From NCBI RefSeq assembly GCF_003003215.1, contig NZ_PVUF01000011.1:1-57190 (forward strand): a DNA stretch of 57,190 nt, given 5' to 3'. Of the stretch, positions 26,496 through 35,611 are shown one piece after another; positions within the stretch are counted from its first letter, which is position 1, and the number at the start of each line of letters is the position of its first letter. Both the position numbers and the translations under genes were made by a program. The stretch comes from Tritonibacter scottomollicae (lineage in GTDB: Bacteria; Pseudomonadota; Alphaproteobacteria; Rhodobacterales; Rhodobacteraceae). The notes below the pieces were generated by a model. That model was given only the letters and a program-made list of their open reading frames with translations. It was not told the DNA's origin and did not search any database.

Positions 26496-29149
26496 TGTTC
26501 GGCCTCGTCAAACCAATAGGTGAAATTACGTTCCTCGACCCCGATGCGTACGCGTGAAAACTGGTCGCCTGCGACCATGCGTGCGAGGATCTCTCGTGAA
26601 AGGCGGGGTAGAATTGTGTTGGTGATAATATTGTCGATCATGCGCCCCCCGGAATCCGGATCGTGACACTGCGAGAAAATATGATCGATCACCGCCTCAT
26701 CATAGGTCAGCCCCGCATCATGGGCCGACGCGATACGTGTGGCCACCGCACCAAGTTTCAGCTTTGCAATGCCACCGAGCACATCCGCGGCCAGCGGCAG
26801 GTAGGGGATGGTCACGATCCGTCCCAGAAGAGCGGGCGGGAAGACGTCAAGCTGGAACGGCCGCAGCGCATGCGTCACCTCGTCAAGATCCGGCATCTGC
26901 CTGCCCTGATCCGCCATATCCATAATGACGTCGGTGCCGACGTTTGATGTCATCAGGATGAGCGTGTTGCGGAAATTGATCTCACGCCCGTTGCCGTCCT
27001 CCATGACGCCCTTGTCAAACACTTGGAAAAACAGCTCGTGCACATCAGGGTGTGCCTTTTCGATCTCGTCCAGCAGTACGACCGAATAGGGCTTGCGCCG
27101 CACAGCCTCGGTCAGCCGGCCGCCCTCGCCGTAGCCCACGTATCCCGGGGGGGCGCCCTTCAGCAGGCTGACCGTATGGGCTTCCTGAAACTCAGACATG
27201 TTGATGGTGATCATATTCTGAGCACCGCCATAGAGCACCTCTGCGAGCGCAAGCGCGGTCTCGGTCTTGCCCACGCCAGAGGGACCGGCGAGCATAAAGA
27301 CACCCAGCGGTTTGTCGGGGTTCGCCAGCCCGGCCCGCGCGGTCTCGATCCGTCGTGCGATCGCCGAAAGCGCATGATCCTGACCGATGACCCGCTCTGA
27401 AAGAGCCTCCGACAGACCCAGCACCGCCTCGAGCTGATCCCGCACCATACGACCGGTCGGAATGCCCGTCCAATCGGACACCACCTGCGCCACCGTCTGC
27501 GCATCAACATGCGCAAACACCATGCGGTTTTCCGTTTCGCCGTTTTCAAGCGTAGCCAGCTTGGTGAGCATGGCCTCGCGCATCTCGTCGCGCGAGATTT
27601 CATCGTCTTCTTCCGCGTTGTCCGAGGCAAGTGATGCGCGCAAGTCTATGATCTGATCGACCAGCCCTTTTTGAACCTCATATTCACTTTGCAACGCGAC
27701 GCGTTCGGCCTCGGCGGCCTCCTGCTCCGCCGTGGCTTCCTGGATGCGTGCATCCGCGTCTTCGCCGAGATCGCCCGAGGCCACTTTGGCGGCAATCTCG
27801 GTCGTCAGGGCGGCGATCTTCGCTTCAAGATTGGCAATGCGCGCCGGGAGAGAGGATTGCGATACCGCCACCCGCGCGCAGGCCGTATCCAGAAGCGACA
27901 CCGCCTTGTCAGGCAGCTGGCGCGACGGGATGTAGCGTTGAGACAGCTCGACCGCCGCGACAAGTGCCTCGTCGGAGATACGCACAGTGTGATGGCTTTG
28001 CATCGGCCCAAGGATCCCGCGCAACATGGTGCAACAGGTCGCAACATCAGGCTCCTCGACGCTGACCGGCTGGAAACGCCGCGTCAACGCGGGATCTTTT
28101 TCGAAGTACTGACGATATTCGGACCAGGTGGTTGCAGCGATCGTACGCAATGTGCCCCGCGCCAAGGCAGGTTTCAGCAGATTTGCGGCGTCGCCCGTCC
28201 CGGCCTGACCGCCCGCACCGATGAGCGTATGGGCCTCATCAATGAAGAGAATGATCGGGTCCGGGGAGGATTGAACCTCGTCAATCACCGATTTGAGGCG
28301 CTGTTCGAACTCACCCTTCATCGACGCCCCAGCCTGCATCGCTTGGATATCAAGCATATAGAGCACGGTTCCCTCAAGCGCGGGCGGCACGTCTCCCGCC
28401 GCAAGCGCCTGCGCAAACCCTTCCACCACAGCGGTTTTGCCAACCCCTGCCTCGCCGGTCAGGATCGGGTTGTTCTGACGCCGCCGCAAAAGCGTATCAA
28501 TGATCTGGCGGATTTCCTCATCCCGACCGACAACCGGGTCGAGCCGCCCGGACTTTGCCTCTGCGGTCAGATCCTGAGCGAAACGGCCAAGCGCGGTTTG
28601 ACCTGTTGCGCCGGGGGCCGTGCTGTCGCGCGCCGCACCAAGCCCTGCGCCATCCATCGGGCGCATATCGTCCTCATCAGACCCGGCCCAGAGGGTACGG
28701 GCATCCTGTGCAAGCTGATCGGCGCTGATTTTTCCGAAAACCGCCGAAAGGGCGCATAGTTGCCGGCGCAACCCCGCGTCCGACACCAAGGCCGTCAACA
28801 CATGGCCAGTGCGGATCTGCGCTTCGCCATAAAACAGCGTTGCATAGGTCCAGGCGTGATTAAGCGCATCGGCAAGATATTCCGAAATCCCGGGAATGGT
28901 GGTGACATTGCGATCCATCCCACTCACGACCTGATCGAGATCCTTGAGAACGCGCCCGCGATCAAGATCAAGCGCTGTCAGAGTAAGCGAGACATCACTT
29001 TTCTGCTCCGACAGCAGCGCAAACAACCAATGCGCCAAATCTACATGGCGATGGCCTTCGGAACGGGCATGACGCATGCCTTGCAAGAACGCCTCATAGC
29101 CAAGGCGATTCATCTTTCCGGCGTAGGACTCAATTGTGATCTCGGTCAT
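26492..29149 (-). CDS. tssH: T6SS sheath-recycling ATPase TssH (ClpV)
   Basis: An 885-residue AAA+ unfoldase that disassembles the contracted TssB-TssC sheath. An N-terminal double Clp-N domain (about 10-155) is followed by AAA-1 with Walker A GEAGVGKTAV near 230 and Walker B ILFIDEAHTLIGAGG, a coiled-coil middle domain (about 430-520), AAA-2 with Walker A GPSGVGKTE near 625 and Walker B VVLLDEIEKAHP, and a ClpB-D2-small domain at the end. Length and layout fit ClpV, and its place in a T6SS operon separates it from ClpB. It follows tssG by 27 bases and overlaps the next gene by 4. Confidence 0.95.
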   Translation of the reverse strand: MTEITIESYAGKMNRLGYEAFLQGMRHARSEGHRHVDLAHWLFALLSEQKSDVSLTLTALDLDRGRVLKDLDQVVSGMDRNVTTIPGISEYLADALNHAWTYATLFYGEAQIRTGHVLTALVSDAGLRRQLCALSAVFGKISADQLAQDARTLWAGSDEDDMRPMDGAGLGAARDSTAPGATGQTALGRFAQDLTAEAKSGRLDPVVGRDEEIRQIIDTLLRRRQNNPILTGEAGVGKTAVVEGFAQALAAGDVPPALEGTVLYMLDIQAMQAGASMKGEFEQRLKSVIDEVQSSPDPIILFIDEAHTLIGAGGQAGTGDAANLLKPALARGTLRTIAATTWSEYRQYFEKDPALTRRFQPVSVEEPDVATCCTMLRGILGPMQSHHTVRISDEALVAAVELSQRYIPSRQLPDKAVSLLDTACARVAVSQSSLPARIANLEAKIAALTTEIAAKVASGDLGEDADARIQEATAEQEAAEAERVALQSEYEVQKGLVDQIIDLRASLASDNAEEDDEISRDEMREAMLTKLATLENGETENRMVFAHVDAQTVAQVVSDWTGIPTGRMVRDQLEAVLGLSEALSERVIGQDHALSAIARRIETARAGLANPDKPLGVFMLAGPSGVGKTETALALAEVLYGGAQNMITINMSEFQEAHTVSLLKGAPPGYVGYGEGGRLTEAVRRKPYSVVLLDEIEKAHPDVHELFFQVFDKGVMEDGNGREINFRNTLILMTSNVGTDVIMDMADQGRQMPDLDEVTHALRPFQLDVFPPALLGRIVTIPYLPLAADVLGGIAKLKLGAVATRIASAHDAGLTYDEAVIDHIFSQCHDPDSGGRMIDNIITNTILPRLSREILARMVAGDQFSRVRIGVEERNFTYWFDEAEQ

Positions 29150-29176
29150 AAAAAGGCTTTCGGTTAATCGTCGTAT

Positions 29177-30274
29177 TCAGTGTGGGCGCGGTGTTTGCAT
29201 CATGTCGTCGTCGTCATCGGATAAAAGCGCGAAGCGGCAGCCCCGCACCATCTGCCCCCGCTTCTCCGCATCGGGGGCGATACAGGCCATCCAACCAAGC
29301 TGCGTTGTCTCGCCCAGCACGGCGGGTGCCAGCTTTGGCTCTGGCAACCAAAGCGCCACATCGACTTCAAATGTCCGGCCAAGATACCAAAGACAGAGAT
29401 CCGACAGCTCCTGGTGGCCCTCCGCCCCTGGCAAGGAACGATGATACTGTTCCATGTCCGGCAGATGCAGGTGAATGCAGATCTTCGACGTGATCGTACG
29501 CACTTGCGCGCCCAGATGAATATCCGCTCCCAAGCGAGAACAGCCCAATCCCATCCGAGTTTGCGCGCCGTCCTCCAGGCGTAGCCAGGTCGGCACCATT
29601 TCCTCGATTTGAACGCCAATACCTGCGCCGAAGCAAAGCTCCAGCATCTGCCGCAGTTTGACCGGGCTCTTGACCCGCCCCGCCGACAGCGGCGCCAGCC
29701 ACGCCCTGGTGAGCGCAGGCACGTCGCTAGTCTTGGCCCCCTCCGGGGTGCCGGTGCCGCTAAAGGCCTGCAACCAGATGCTAAATCGGTCATCCCTATG
29801 GTCAAACTGCGTTATCGGGCGCGCATTCGACCAGACGCGAAAGAACAGCTCTTGAAAGCGCGCTGCAAAAATATCGGCAAAGGCGGTGAAACTGTCATCT
29901 CCACTCTCAAACCACCGGGCGACCTCTTCAGTCCAACTGAGCGGTAGCGCCCCAAATGCCCCGAAGAACCCCATAAACTGCGCGCGCACCGAGGGGATCG
30001 ACCCCGCGCCTCTGGTTTTCCGCAGGCCCACCCGCGCCAGATCTTGCAGCGGAAAGGAGAGGAACGGATCCTGCCCAAGCCGCACCAGTGATTGCGCGAG
30101 CCGGGCATTCCGTCCGATGCGCGGGCTCCCGTCTGGCGCCTCACGTTCAATGCGGCGCAAAAGCGCAAGAAACCCATGCCCTTGCGCCGCTGCGGCTTCC
30201 CGCTCGCGGATGTCAGACCAGCCCGGCTCTGCAGAGGCCTTCGGGGGTGAGCGATCAGCCGTCTCGACAGTCAT
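29177..30274 (-). CDS. tssG: T6SS baseplate protein TssG
   Basis: A 365-residue TssG (ImpH/VasB family). Family blocks seen are GFLALLRRIEREAP and IGRNARLAQ near the N-terminus, SVRAQFMGFFGAFGALPLSW, the LCFGAGIGVQIEEMVPTWL region and the GCSRLGADIHLGAQV block; the C-terminus ends in an acidic DDDDD run. TssG forms the baseplate wedge with TssE, TssF and TssK. Its start overlaps the tssF stop by 4 bases. Confidence 0.94.
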   Translation of the reverse strand: MTVETADRSPPKASAEPGWSDIREREAAAAQGHGFLALLRRIEREAPDGSPRIGRNARLAQSLVRLGQDPFLSFPLQDLARVGLRKTRGAGSIPSVRAQFMGFFGAFGALPLSWTEEVARWFESGDDSFTAFADIFAARFQELFFRVWSNARPITQFDHRDDRFSIWLQAFSGTGTPEGAKTSDVPALTRAWLAPLSAGRVKSPVKLRQMLELCFGAGIGVQIEEMVPTWLRLEDGAQTRMGLGCSRLGADIHLGAQVRTITSKICIHLHLPDMEQYHRSLPGAEGHQELSDLCLWYLGRTFEVDVALWLPEPKLAPAVLGETTQLGWMACIAPDAEKRGQMVRGCRFALLSDDDDDMMQTPRPH

Positions 30275-32196
30275 AACAGGGGTCCCTGCCCCGTTCGTGC
30301 CGGCCAGGTCTTGATATGGCCGCGCTGGCGGGTTTCGATCACCACCTGCGTAAAGCTGTTTACGGCCGCATATTCGGACAGGAACCGATCTAGGACCGCG
30401 CCGATGACGATCACGCCTGAGCTTTCATAGTCCTCCTCGTTAAACGTCAACGTCACTTCCAGCCCGCGCGCCGCGTGAAAGCCATCTGCCATCTCGATCG
30501 TGCGGGTGATCGGACGGCTTCGGACGCCAATCAGCCCCCCAACGGCTGCGCGGGCCATAGAATCGCTGTGATCCGCAAACAACGACAACATCTCGCGCAG
30601 CGCACCGGCGGAGTTGTCGCCGCCGCGTCCTTCAAGCCCGAGCTGATTGAGCGACAGATAAGAGATCAATCTCCAATAGGCGTGCCCCTCCTGTCCACGC
30701 GGGCCAACGGCGGCCGTGTCTTGACCCATCGGATAGCGAGGGGGCGTCGGAGCCACCCGCACCGCAAAGCCAATACCCTGATCGTCGTTGAGGTAGAAAT
30801 CATTCCTGTCTTCGGAAAGCGGCAGCTGTTCTGGCAAGTGGCGATTTGAGGCCAGCGTACGGAGGTGCAGCCGCTGGATCTCTTCCCCTCCGGGCGGCTC
30901 GTACAGCGAAAGATAGGTCTCCGTTCCGCGATATTGCGAGCGCGGCACGCCGTACCGGCGTTCGCGCGCACTCAAGCGCCGTAGCCGATGTCGTGCCGTG
31001 TAAAAATAGCTCTGGCGCGGATCCGGGCCATCCTTGGCAAGCGCATAGAGTGGACGGACTTCAGCCCGAGTCTGAAGCGAGGAAAAATGCGCCTGCACGT
31101 CCAAAATATCATGGATTTCATAGTGGGTGACTGGTGTCGAATTGGGCATCACCACGAACTCGGAATGCTTGTGATCGACACGCACGGTCGCGGCGCTTTC
31201 CTCAAACAGATTGATCGCAGGCACGCAGCGCAAGGCCATGTGGTCCGGTCCCAGACGCGTTGCGAGGGTCTCGTCCGCTTGCGCGAACTCAAACACAACC
31301 TGGAACTCCGAGCCGGGCATCGCCTTGATGTAGCGTTGCAGCCCTTCAAGCCGTACCGCCAGGAACTTGCGCGGAAAAATGAAAAACTCCCGCAGCAACG
31401 CGTAACCGTCAAACAGCCGCGTATGATTGGGCAAGAGCCGCTCGTCCCTGTCAAACCCGCCTTGTGTCAGTGCTGACGGGGGCAGATGAACAAAAACGGG
31501 GTCCCCTTGCGGCGACAACCAACGCAAGGAAATGCGAGTGGTGCCCGCAATGAGTTGTTCATAGAGCGCGGTCGCCTCTGCCATTGGCCCGGTCAGATGG
31601 ATATCCAGCCGGTCCAGAGCGAGGTCACGGATGCGCGCGCCATCCATCTTGCCCGACGGGCCGACGCGCGCAAAATCCACCGCCAGCCCTGCGCGCGCGC
31701 CCGGTGCCACATCCTGACCAAGCGCCCCCAAAGGTCCCGGCGCGGCAAAATATTGCAGTCCCGTCAACTCAAGCGGCCAAATCGTAAGCGGACCGGCAAG
31801 CGAAAAGCGGCAAGAAATCCTCTTGTCTGCATCCCGAAAGCGCGCGTCCATATAGGCCCCGCGCGGGATCGCCAAACCGTCGACAATTGCGTCGGTATCA
31901 TCTGGTATCTCCGCCTGCGCGAGCATGACCGACGGAATAGGTGCCAGGGCCTGCGGCAGGAGTTGATCAATCAACGCCTCGGTAAAGGTCGAGAATTCCT
32001 CATCAATTTTGAGCTGGACGCGCGCCGCCATAAAGGCGGTGCCCTCCAGAAGGCCGGCGACTGCAGGATCGAGATTGTCGGCCAAAAGCCCGCCCAGACG
32101 GTCGGCGAGCCCGGGGTAGTCCGCCGCGAATTCCGCCGTGCGCTCTCTAAGCAAAGCAAGCTCGCGATTGTAGCTATCGCGGAAGGCGCGTTTCAT
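30271..32196 (-). CDS. tssF: T6SS baseplate protein TssF
   Basis: A 641-residue TssF (ImpG/VasA family), the largest wedge subunit. Signatures include the N-terminal YNRELALLRERTAEFAADYP, RLGGLLADNLDPAVAGLLEG, ALIDQLLPQALAPIPSVMLA, and the C-terminal SYLSLNQLGLEG. Length is usual for the family. It overlaps tssE and tssG by 4 bases on either side, giving a strictly coupled tssE-F-G unit. Confidence 0.95.
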   Translation of the reverse strand: MKRAFRDSYNRELALLRERTAEFAADYPGLADRLGGLLADNLDPAVAGLLEGTAFMAARVQLKIDEEFSTFTEALIDQLLPQALAPIPSVMLAQAEIPDDTDAIVDGLAIPRGAYMDARFRDADKRISCRFSLAGPLTIWPLELTGLQYFAAPGPLGALGQDVAPGARAGLAVDFARVGPSGKMDGARIRDLALDRLDIHLTGPMAEATALYEQLIAGTTRISLRWLSPQGDPVFVHLPPSALTQGGFDRDERLLPNHTRLFDGYALLREFFIFPRKFLAVRLEGLQRYIKAMPGSEFQVVFEFAQADETLATRLGPDHMALRCVPAINLFEESAATVRVDHKHSEFVVMPNSTPVTHYEIHDILDVQAHFSSLQTRAEVRPLYALAKDGPDPRQSYFYTARHRLRRLSARERRYGVPRSQYRGTETYLSLYEPPGGEEIQRLHLRTLASNRHLPEQLPLSEDRNDFYLNDDQGIGFAVRVAPTPPRYPMGQDTAAVGPRGQEGHAYWRLISYLSLNQLGLEGRGGDNSAGALREMLSLFADHSDSMARAAVGGLIGVRSRPITRTIEMADGFHAARGLEVTLTFNEEDYESSGVIVIGAVLDRFLSEYAAVNSFTQVVIETRQRGHIKTWPARTGQGPLL

Positions 32197-32789
32197 GCGT
32201 TCACCCTCAGCGTTGACATGCGCATCTTGCCCGCACCGAAATCAACCTCAGCGTCGAAATCAACGGGGACATCAACCGGATCTCCGGCGATCTCGGCCTC
32301 AACTGCGATCTTGATGCGACGATGGCTGTCAGCCTCAGCCTCCAGCACACTGACATGCAGTGTTTCCGGGACGATGCGCGGTTCGTGGCGCAGCAGGCTT
32401 TTTTGGATAGAGGAGATGAGATCTTGTCGTTGGAGCTGCGTCAACGAAACGCTTGAAAGATCACGAAACCCGTAGTTGACGACAGATCCCGCCACATGTG
32501 GCGCGTCCGAGAGATCACACACCGCATCAAGGCGGATCGTGTTCAAAAGCGCATCGAGATCAATGGCAAGATGAGCACGGAGCTGGTCGGCGGTCACGCC
32601 TTCGCGGCGCGGGCGCGAACGCCTCGTAATCGCCACTTCGTCGTTTGGATCGGAAAAGTTGCGGCGCCGCGCATCGTGTTCTTCGAACGAAGAGCGAAAG
32701 ACCTGGAATATCGACACCTTCGCACGGTCATGGGCGTTAGCGTGCTGAAGCTCGGATGCGCCATTTGCCGGGGTCCTGGTCGCCATCAT
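32193..32789 (-). CDS. tssE: T6SS baseplate protein TssE (gp25-like)
   Basis: A 198-residue protein whose C-terminal 130 residues are a gp25/lysozyme-like baseplate domain (LRAHLAIDLDALLNTIRLDA, VAGSVVNYGFRDLSS, IQKSLLRHEPRI), lacking lysozyme activity in the family. The extra N-terminal 60 residues with VFRSSFEEHDARRR are longer than in most TssE. The ATG pair at 32786/32789 follows AGAAGAGA; an ATG at 32828 and a GTG at 32840 are possible upstream starts. The gene is separated from hcp by a strong hairpin. Confidence 0.9.
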   Translation of the reverse strand: MMATRTPANGASELQHANAHDRAKVSIFQVFRSSFEEHDARRRNFSDPNDEVAITRRSRPRREGVTADQLRAHLAIDLDALLNTIRLDAVCDLSDAPHVAGSVVNYGFRDLSSVSLTQLQRQDLISSIQKSLLRHEPRIVPETLHVSVLEAEADSHRRIKIAVEAEIAGDPVDVPVDFDAEVDFGAGKMRMSTLRVNA

Positions 32790-32850
32790 TCTCTTCTGGT
32801 CAATATGCTGAATTGGGGACGCGCACATCGACGCGACCACATCATGTGAA

Positions 32851-32877
32851 TACCGAAGCCGGGAACCGGCTTCGGTA
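32851..32877 (-). terminator. Strong hairpin between hcp and tssE
   Basis: A perfect 12-base-pair stem, TACCGAAGCCGG at 32851-32862 with CCGGCTTCGGTA at 32866-32877 and a 3-base loop, lies 29 bases after the hcp stop. There is no U-run on the minus strand, so it may act as partial terminator or as a 3' cap that stabilises the hcp message. Confidence 0.65.
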
Positions 32878-32905
32878 AAATTTCATTCTGGAAAAAAGAC
32901 CGAGG

Positions 32906-33403
32906 TCACGCAGACCATTCGATGTTTTCAGCGATTTCCCAGCCAGCGGAGCTTTCGGGACCGGCGCCACCATCTTCTTCCTGCAGCGTGTACGTCACTT
33001 GGAACGCGCGGAAATTCAGGGTCAGGGTTTCCTGAACACGGTCGAGACCGTCTTTCATGCCGCCCGTGGTATAGCTGGAGATCATGACGTCTTTGATGTC
33101 GATTTTCAGGTAATCGACAGGTGCAACGCCACCCGATTTACGGACCACAAGCTGACCGCCGGTGATGTGCTCACCTGAGCAGCAGCGCTTGACGAGGTCG
33201 TGCGTGGCCGCATCAACATACTTGGTGATGGTGATGTCTTGAACATCTACCTTACCGCCGCCACCACCATGGCCCTGATGGGTCGTGCCGGATTGGCTCA
33301 GCCCCCAGTTCCAGGAAAGGACATCAATCCAATCTTTGTGTTTATCATCATGGGATTCACCCCGGATGTTGTTTTCAAGTTTCAAAAAGCAATCAATTGC
33401 CAT
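32906..33403 (-). CDS. hcp: T6SS tube protein Hcp (TssD)
   Basis: A 165-residue Hcp, the hexameric ring that builds the inner tube and is secreted. Family pattern: MAIDCFLKLENNIRGES, then KDWIDVLSWNWGLSQS, a Gly-rich loop (HQGHGGGGGKVDVQD), ITITKYVDAATHDLVKRCCS, and a C-terminal strand pattern typical of Hcp. A good ribosome-binding site (AGGAGA, 8 bases before ATG) and flanking hairpins on both sides suggest high and separately tuned expression, as expected for this abundant part. Confidence 0.95.
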   Translation of the reverse strand: MAIDCFLKLENNIRGESHDDKHKDWIDVLSWNWGLSQSGTTHQGHGGGGGKVDVQDITITKYVDAATHDLVKRCCSGEHITGGQLVVRKSGGVAPVDYLKIDIKDVMISSYTTGGMKDGLDRVQETLTLNFRAFQVTYTLQEEDGGAGPESSAGWEIAENIEWSA

Positions 33404-33437
33404 CGCGCGGTCTCCTGATTTTCAGCGCTTTAATACT

Positions 33438-33459
33438 CCTCCTGCTTTACGCAAGGAGG
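33438..33459 (-). other. Hairpin between tssC and hcp
   Basis: CCTCCTGC at 33438-33445 pairs with GCAAGGAGG at 33451-33459 (one bulged A, loop TTTAC), directly after the tssC stop and about 35 bases before hcp. It may be a processing or attenuation site separating sheath genes from hcp in the transcript. Confidence 0.5.
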
Positions 33460-34953
33460 TTACTTACCAGTCGGCAAACGGGACACCAGTGACATACCAA
33501 TATCCACACCTTCCAACTGGAAATGAGGTTGAAGGTAGAACTTACCCTGATAATATCCAGGGTTGAGCTCGTCTTCAACAATCTCAACTCTAGCGGCAGC
33601 CAAAGGTTTGCGGGCTTTTTCCATTTCACTCGCGCTTTCGGCGTTCCCGGCAACGTATTTGTTGATCCAGGTTTGCAACTGCTTTTGCAGCTGTTGCCGA
33701 TCCGGGCTTTGCCCAATCTTGTCGCGAACCATTACTTTCAAATAATGACTGAAGCGCGACACCGCAAAGATGTAGGGAATGCGCGACGAAAGATTATCCG
33801 ACTGCGTCGCCTGATCATCGACGTATTTCTTTGGCCGATAGAGCGATTGAGCCCCGATAAATGCCGCTTTATCCGTATGTTGACGATGAATGAGCCCCAT
33901 AAGCCCGGCCTTTGACAACTCCCCTTCGCGGCGGTCGGTAACCGACACCTCGGTGGGGCACTTCATGTCTTTCATCCCGTCTCCGGTATCAAAGAGATGG
34001 GTTGGCAGGTTGGCCACTTCGCCGCCGGACGTGACACCACGAATGCGCACCGTCCAGCCATGCTCCTTGAAGGCGCGGTTGACGTTGGTTGCCATCGCGT
34101 GGGCCGCGTTCATCCATGCATATTTCTGGCCATCATGGCCGTCGGTCTCTTCAACGAAGTTGAATTCTTCGACAACCGAATTGGAATTCGGGCCATAAGG
34201 TTCACGGGCCAAAACGCGCGGCGCCACCAAACCAACAAAACGAGAGGTCTCACTGTCACGCAGGCTATTCCACTGCGCATATTCCGGCGTTTCGAAAATT
34301 TCCGACAGATCTGGCGGAATTGAGATTTCATTCCAGTTGTCCAGACCCAGAAGTTCCGGAGATGTGCCCGAAATGAAAGGCGCCAGAGCCGCTTCGGATA
34401 TTTTCCCCATCCCCTTAAGCAGATTCACATCAGGTGAGGAATGGTCAAAATAGTAATCGCCAATCAGAACGCCAAATGGCTTTCCGCCCAGAGTACCGAG
34501 ATTTTGCTCGTAGACGATATTAAACAGGGGTGACTTGTCCCATTTCGCACCGGAATAGCGACGCATCATCGCCTGCAATTCGGATTTCGAAATGTTGAGA
34601 ACTTTCACCTGAAGCGATGCGTCGGTTTCGGAATTATTGACGGTATGCGCCAATCCGCGCCAGCTCGCCTCAAGTTTCTGAAACTCGTCAGCATGCATGA
34701 TTTCATTGACCTGATCGCTGAGCTTTTCATCAAGCTTTGCAATCATCGCATCAAGCGTATCAATTACGTCTTCAGAGACAAGATCCTGAGAAATGAGAGC
34801 TTCACGCGCGAGCGCCCCCACGGCGCTGTCCACCTCTTTGGCGGCAACATCGCTGCGTGGTTTGATTGTCTGCTTCAGGATATCGGAAAATTCAGATAAT
34901 TCATCGAGCCCCGCCGGAGCTTGATCTGTCTGAGTTTGCGCTTGATCATTCAT
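33460..34953 (-). CDS. tssC: T6SS sheath large subunit TssC (VipB)
   Basis: A 497-residue contractile-sheath protein. Family blocks are KLEASWRGLAHTVNNSETD, the long middle with GKPFGVLIGDYYFDH, RFVGLVAPRVLAREPYG, YAWMNAAHAMATNVNRAFKE, and the C-terminal YYQGKFYLQPHFQLEGVDI. It polymerises with TssB around the Hcp tube. Fifteen bases separate it from tssB. Confidence 0.96.
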   Translation of the reverse strand: MNDQAQTQTDQAPAGLDELSEFSDILKQTIKPRSDVAAKEVDSAVGALAREALISQDLVSEDVIDTLDAMIAKLDEKLSDQVNEIMHADEFQKLEASWRGLAHTVNNSETDASLQVKVLNISKSELQAMMRRYSGAKWDKSPLFNIVYEQNLGTLGGKPFGVLIGDYYFDHSSPDVNLLKGMGKISEAALAPFISGTSPELLGLDNWNEISIPPDLSEIFETPEYAQWNSLRDSETSRFVGLVAPRVLAREPYGPNSNSVVEEFNFVEETDGHDGQKYAWMNAAHAMATNVNRAFKEHGWTVRIRGVTSGGEVANLPTHLFDTGDGMKDMKCPTEVSVTDRREGELSKAGLMGLIHRQHTDKAAFIGAQSLYRPKKYVDDQATQSDNLSSRIPYIFAVSRFSHYLKVMVRDKIGQSPDRQQLQKQLQTWINKYVAGNAESASEMEKARKPLAAARVEIVEDELNPGYYQGKFYLQPHFQLEGVDIGMSLVSRLPTGK

Positions 34954-34968
34954 GGGTTCAATCGCCTC

Positions 34969-35493
34969 TTACTCTTCATCGCTATTTTCAGATACACGCT
35001 CAGCGCGATCTGCCAGAGCAGCAAGCAGCTCTGGATCCTCAAGCAGGCGTTTAATATGTTCTTGCGCTTTGGGCTTGGTGCTCATGTAGCGCTGCAAGTT
35101 CGCCAGCTGCTCGCGCGCCTCCAAAAGCTTGCGCAACGCAGGCACTTGGCGGGCAATCGCAGCCGGTTCGAGATCATCCATAGACCGAAGTTGAAGATCG
35201 ACCCCAATTCGCGCATCGGAACTGTCGTCGAGCTTGTTTGCAACCATAAAGGTCGTGCCAGGTTGAACCGAGGCCATATACTTGTCAAGTGTTGCGCTCG
35301 TGACATCACTGAACGTCCGGTCCTCGACTTCCGGTTTCTCAACACCCGGATTATTGCCTGAGAGATCAGACATCACACCAGCGACAAAAGGCAACTCGAC
35401 CATTTTCTCGCTGTCATATGGATCTTCATATTGGATCTGCACGCGTGGCGGGCGATTTCGCTTGATGAACCCGGATCCCGAATCTGATGCCAT
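34969..35493 (-). CDS. tssB: T6SS sheath small subunit TssB (VipA)
   Basis: A 174-residue sheath subunit with the family's opening FIKRNRPPRVQIQYED, the block KMVELPFVAGVMSDLSGN, FSDVTSATLDKYMASVQPG and a C-terminal helix (RLLEDPELLAALADRAERVS) that in other TssB proteins contributes to ClpV recognition and sheath packing. AGGAG lies 9 bases before the ATG. It is placed 118 bases after tssA, a region with no gene. Confidence 0.95.
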   Translation of the reverse strand: MASDSGSGFIKRNRPPRVQIQYEDPYDSEKMVELPFVAGVMSDLSGNNPGVEKPEVEDRTFSDVTSATLDKYMASVQPGTTFMVANKLDDSSDARIGVDLQLRSMDDLEPAAIARQVPALRKLLEAREQLANLQRYMSTKPKAQEHIKRLLEDPELLAALADRAERVSENSDEE

Positions 35494-35611
35494 GGAAAAT
35501 CAACTCCTGATAAATCTTCATTCGCCTATAGAAGCAACGCTTTCACACGGGATATGTCAATTCATGACCGCGCACGCGAGGGGAACATTCAGTGAAATTT
35601 CCCGAATTTTT

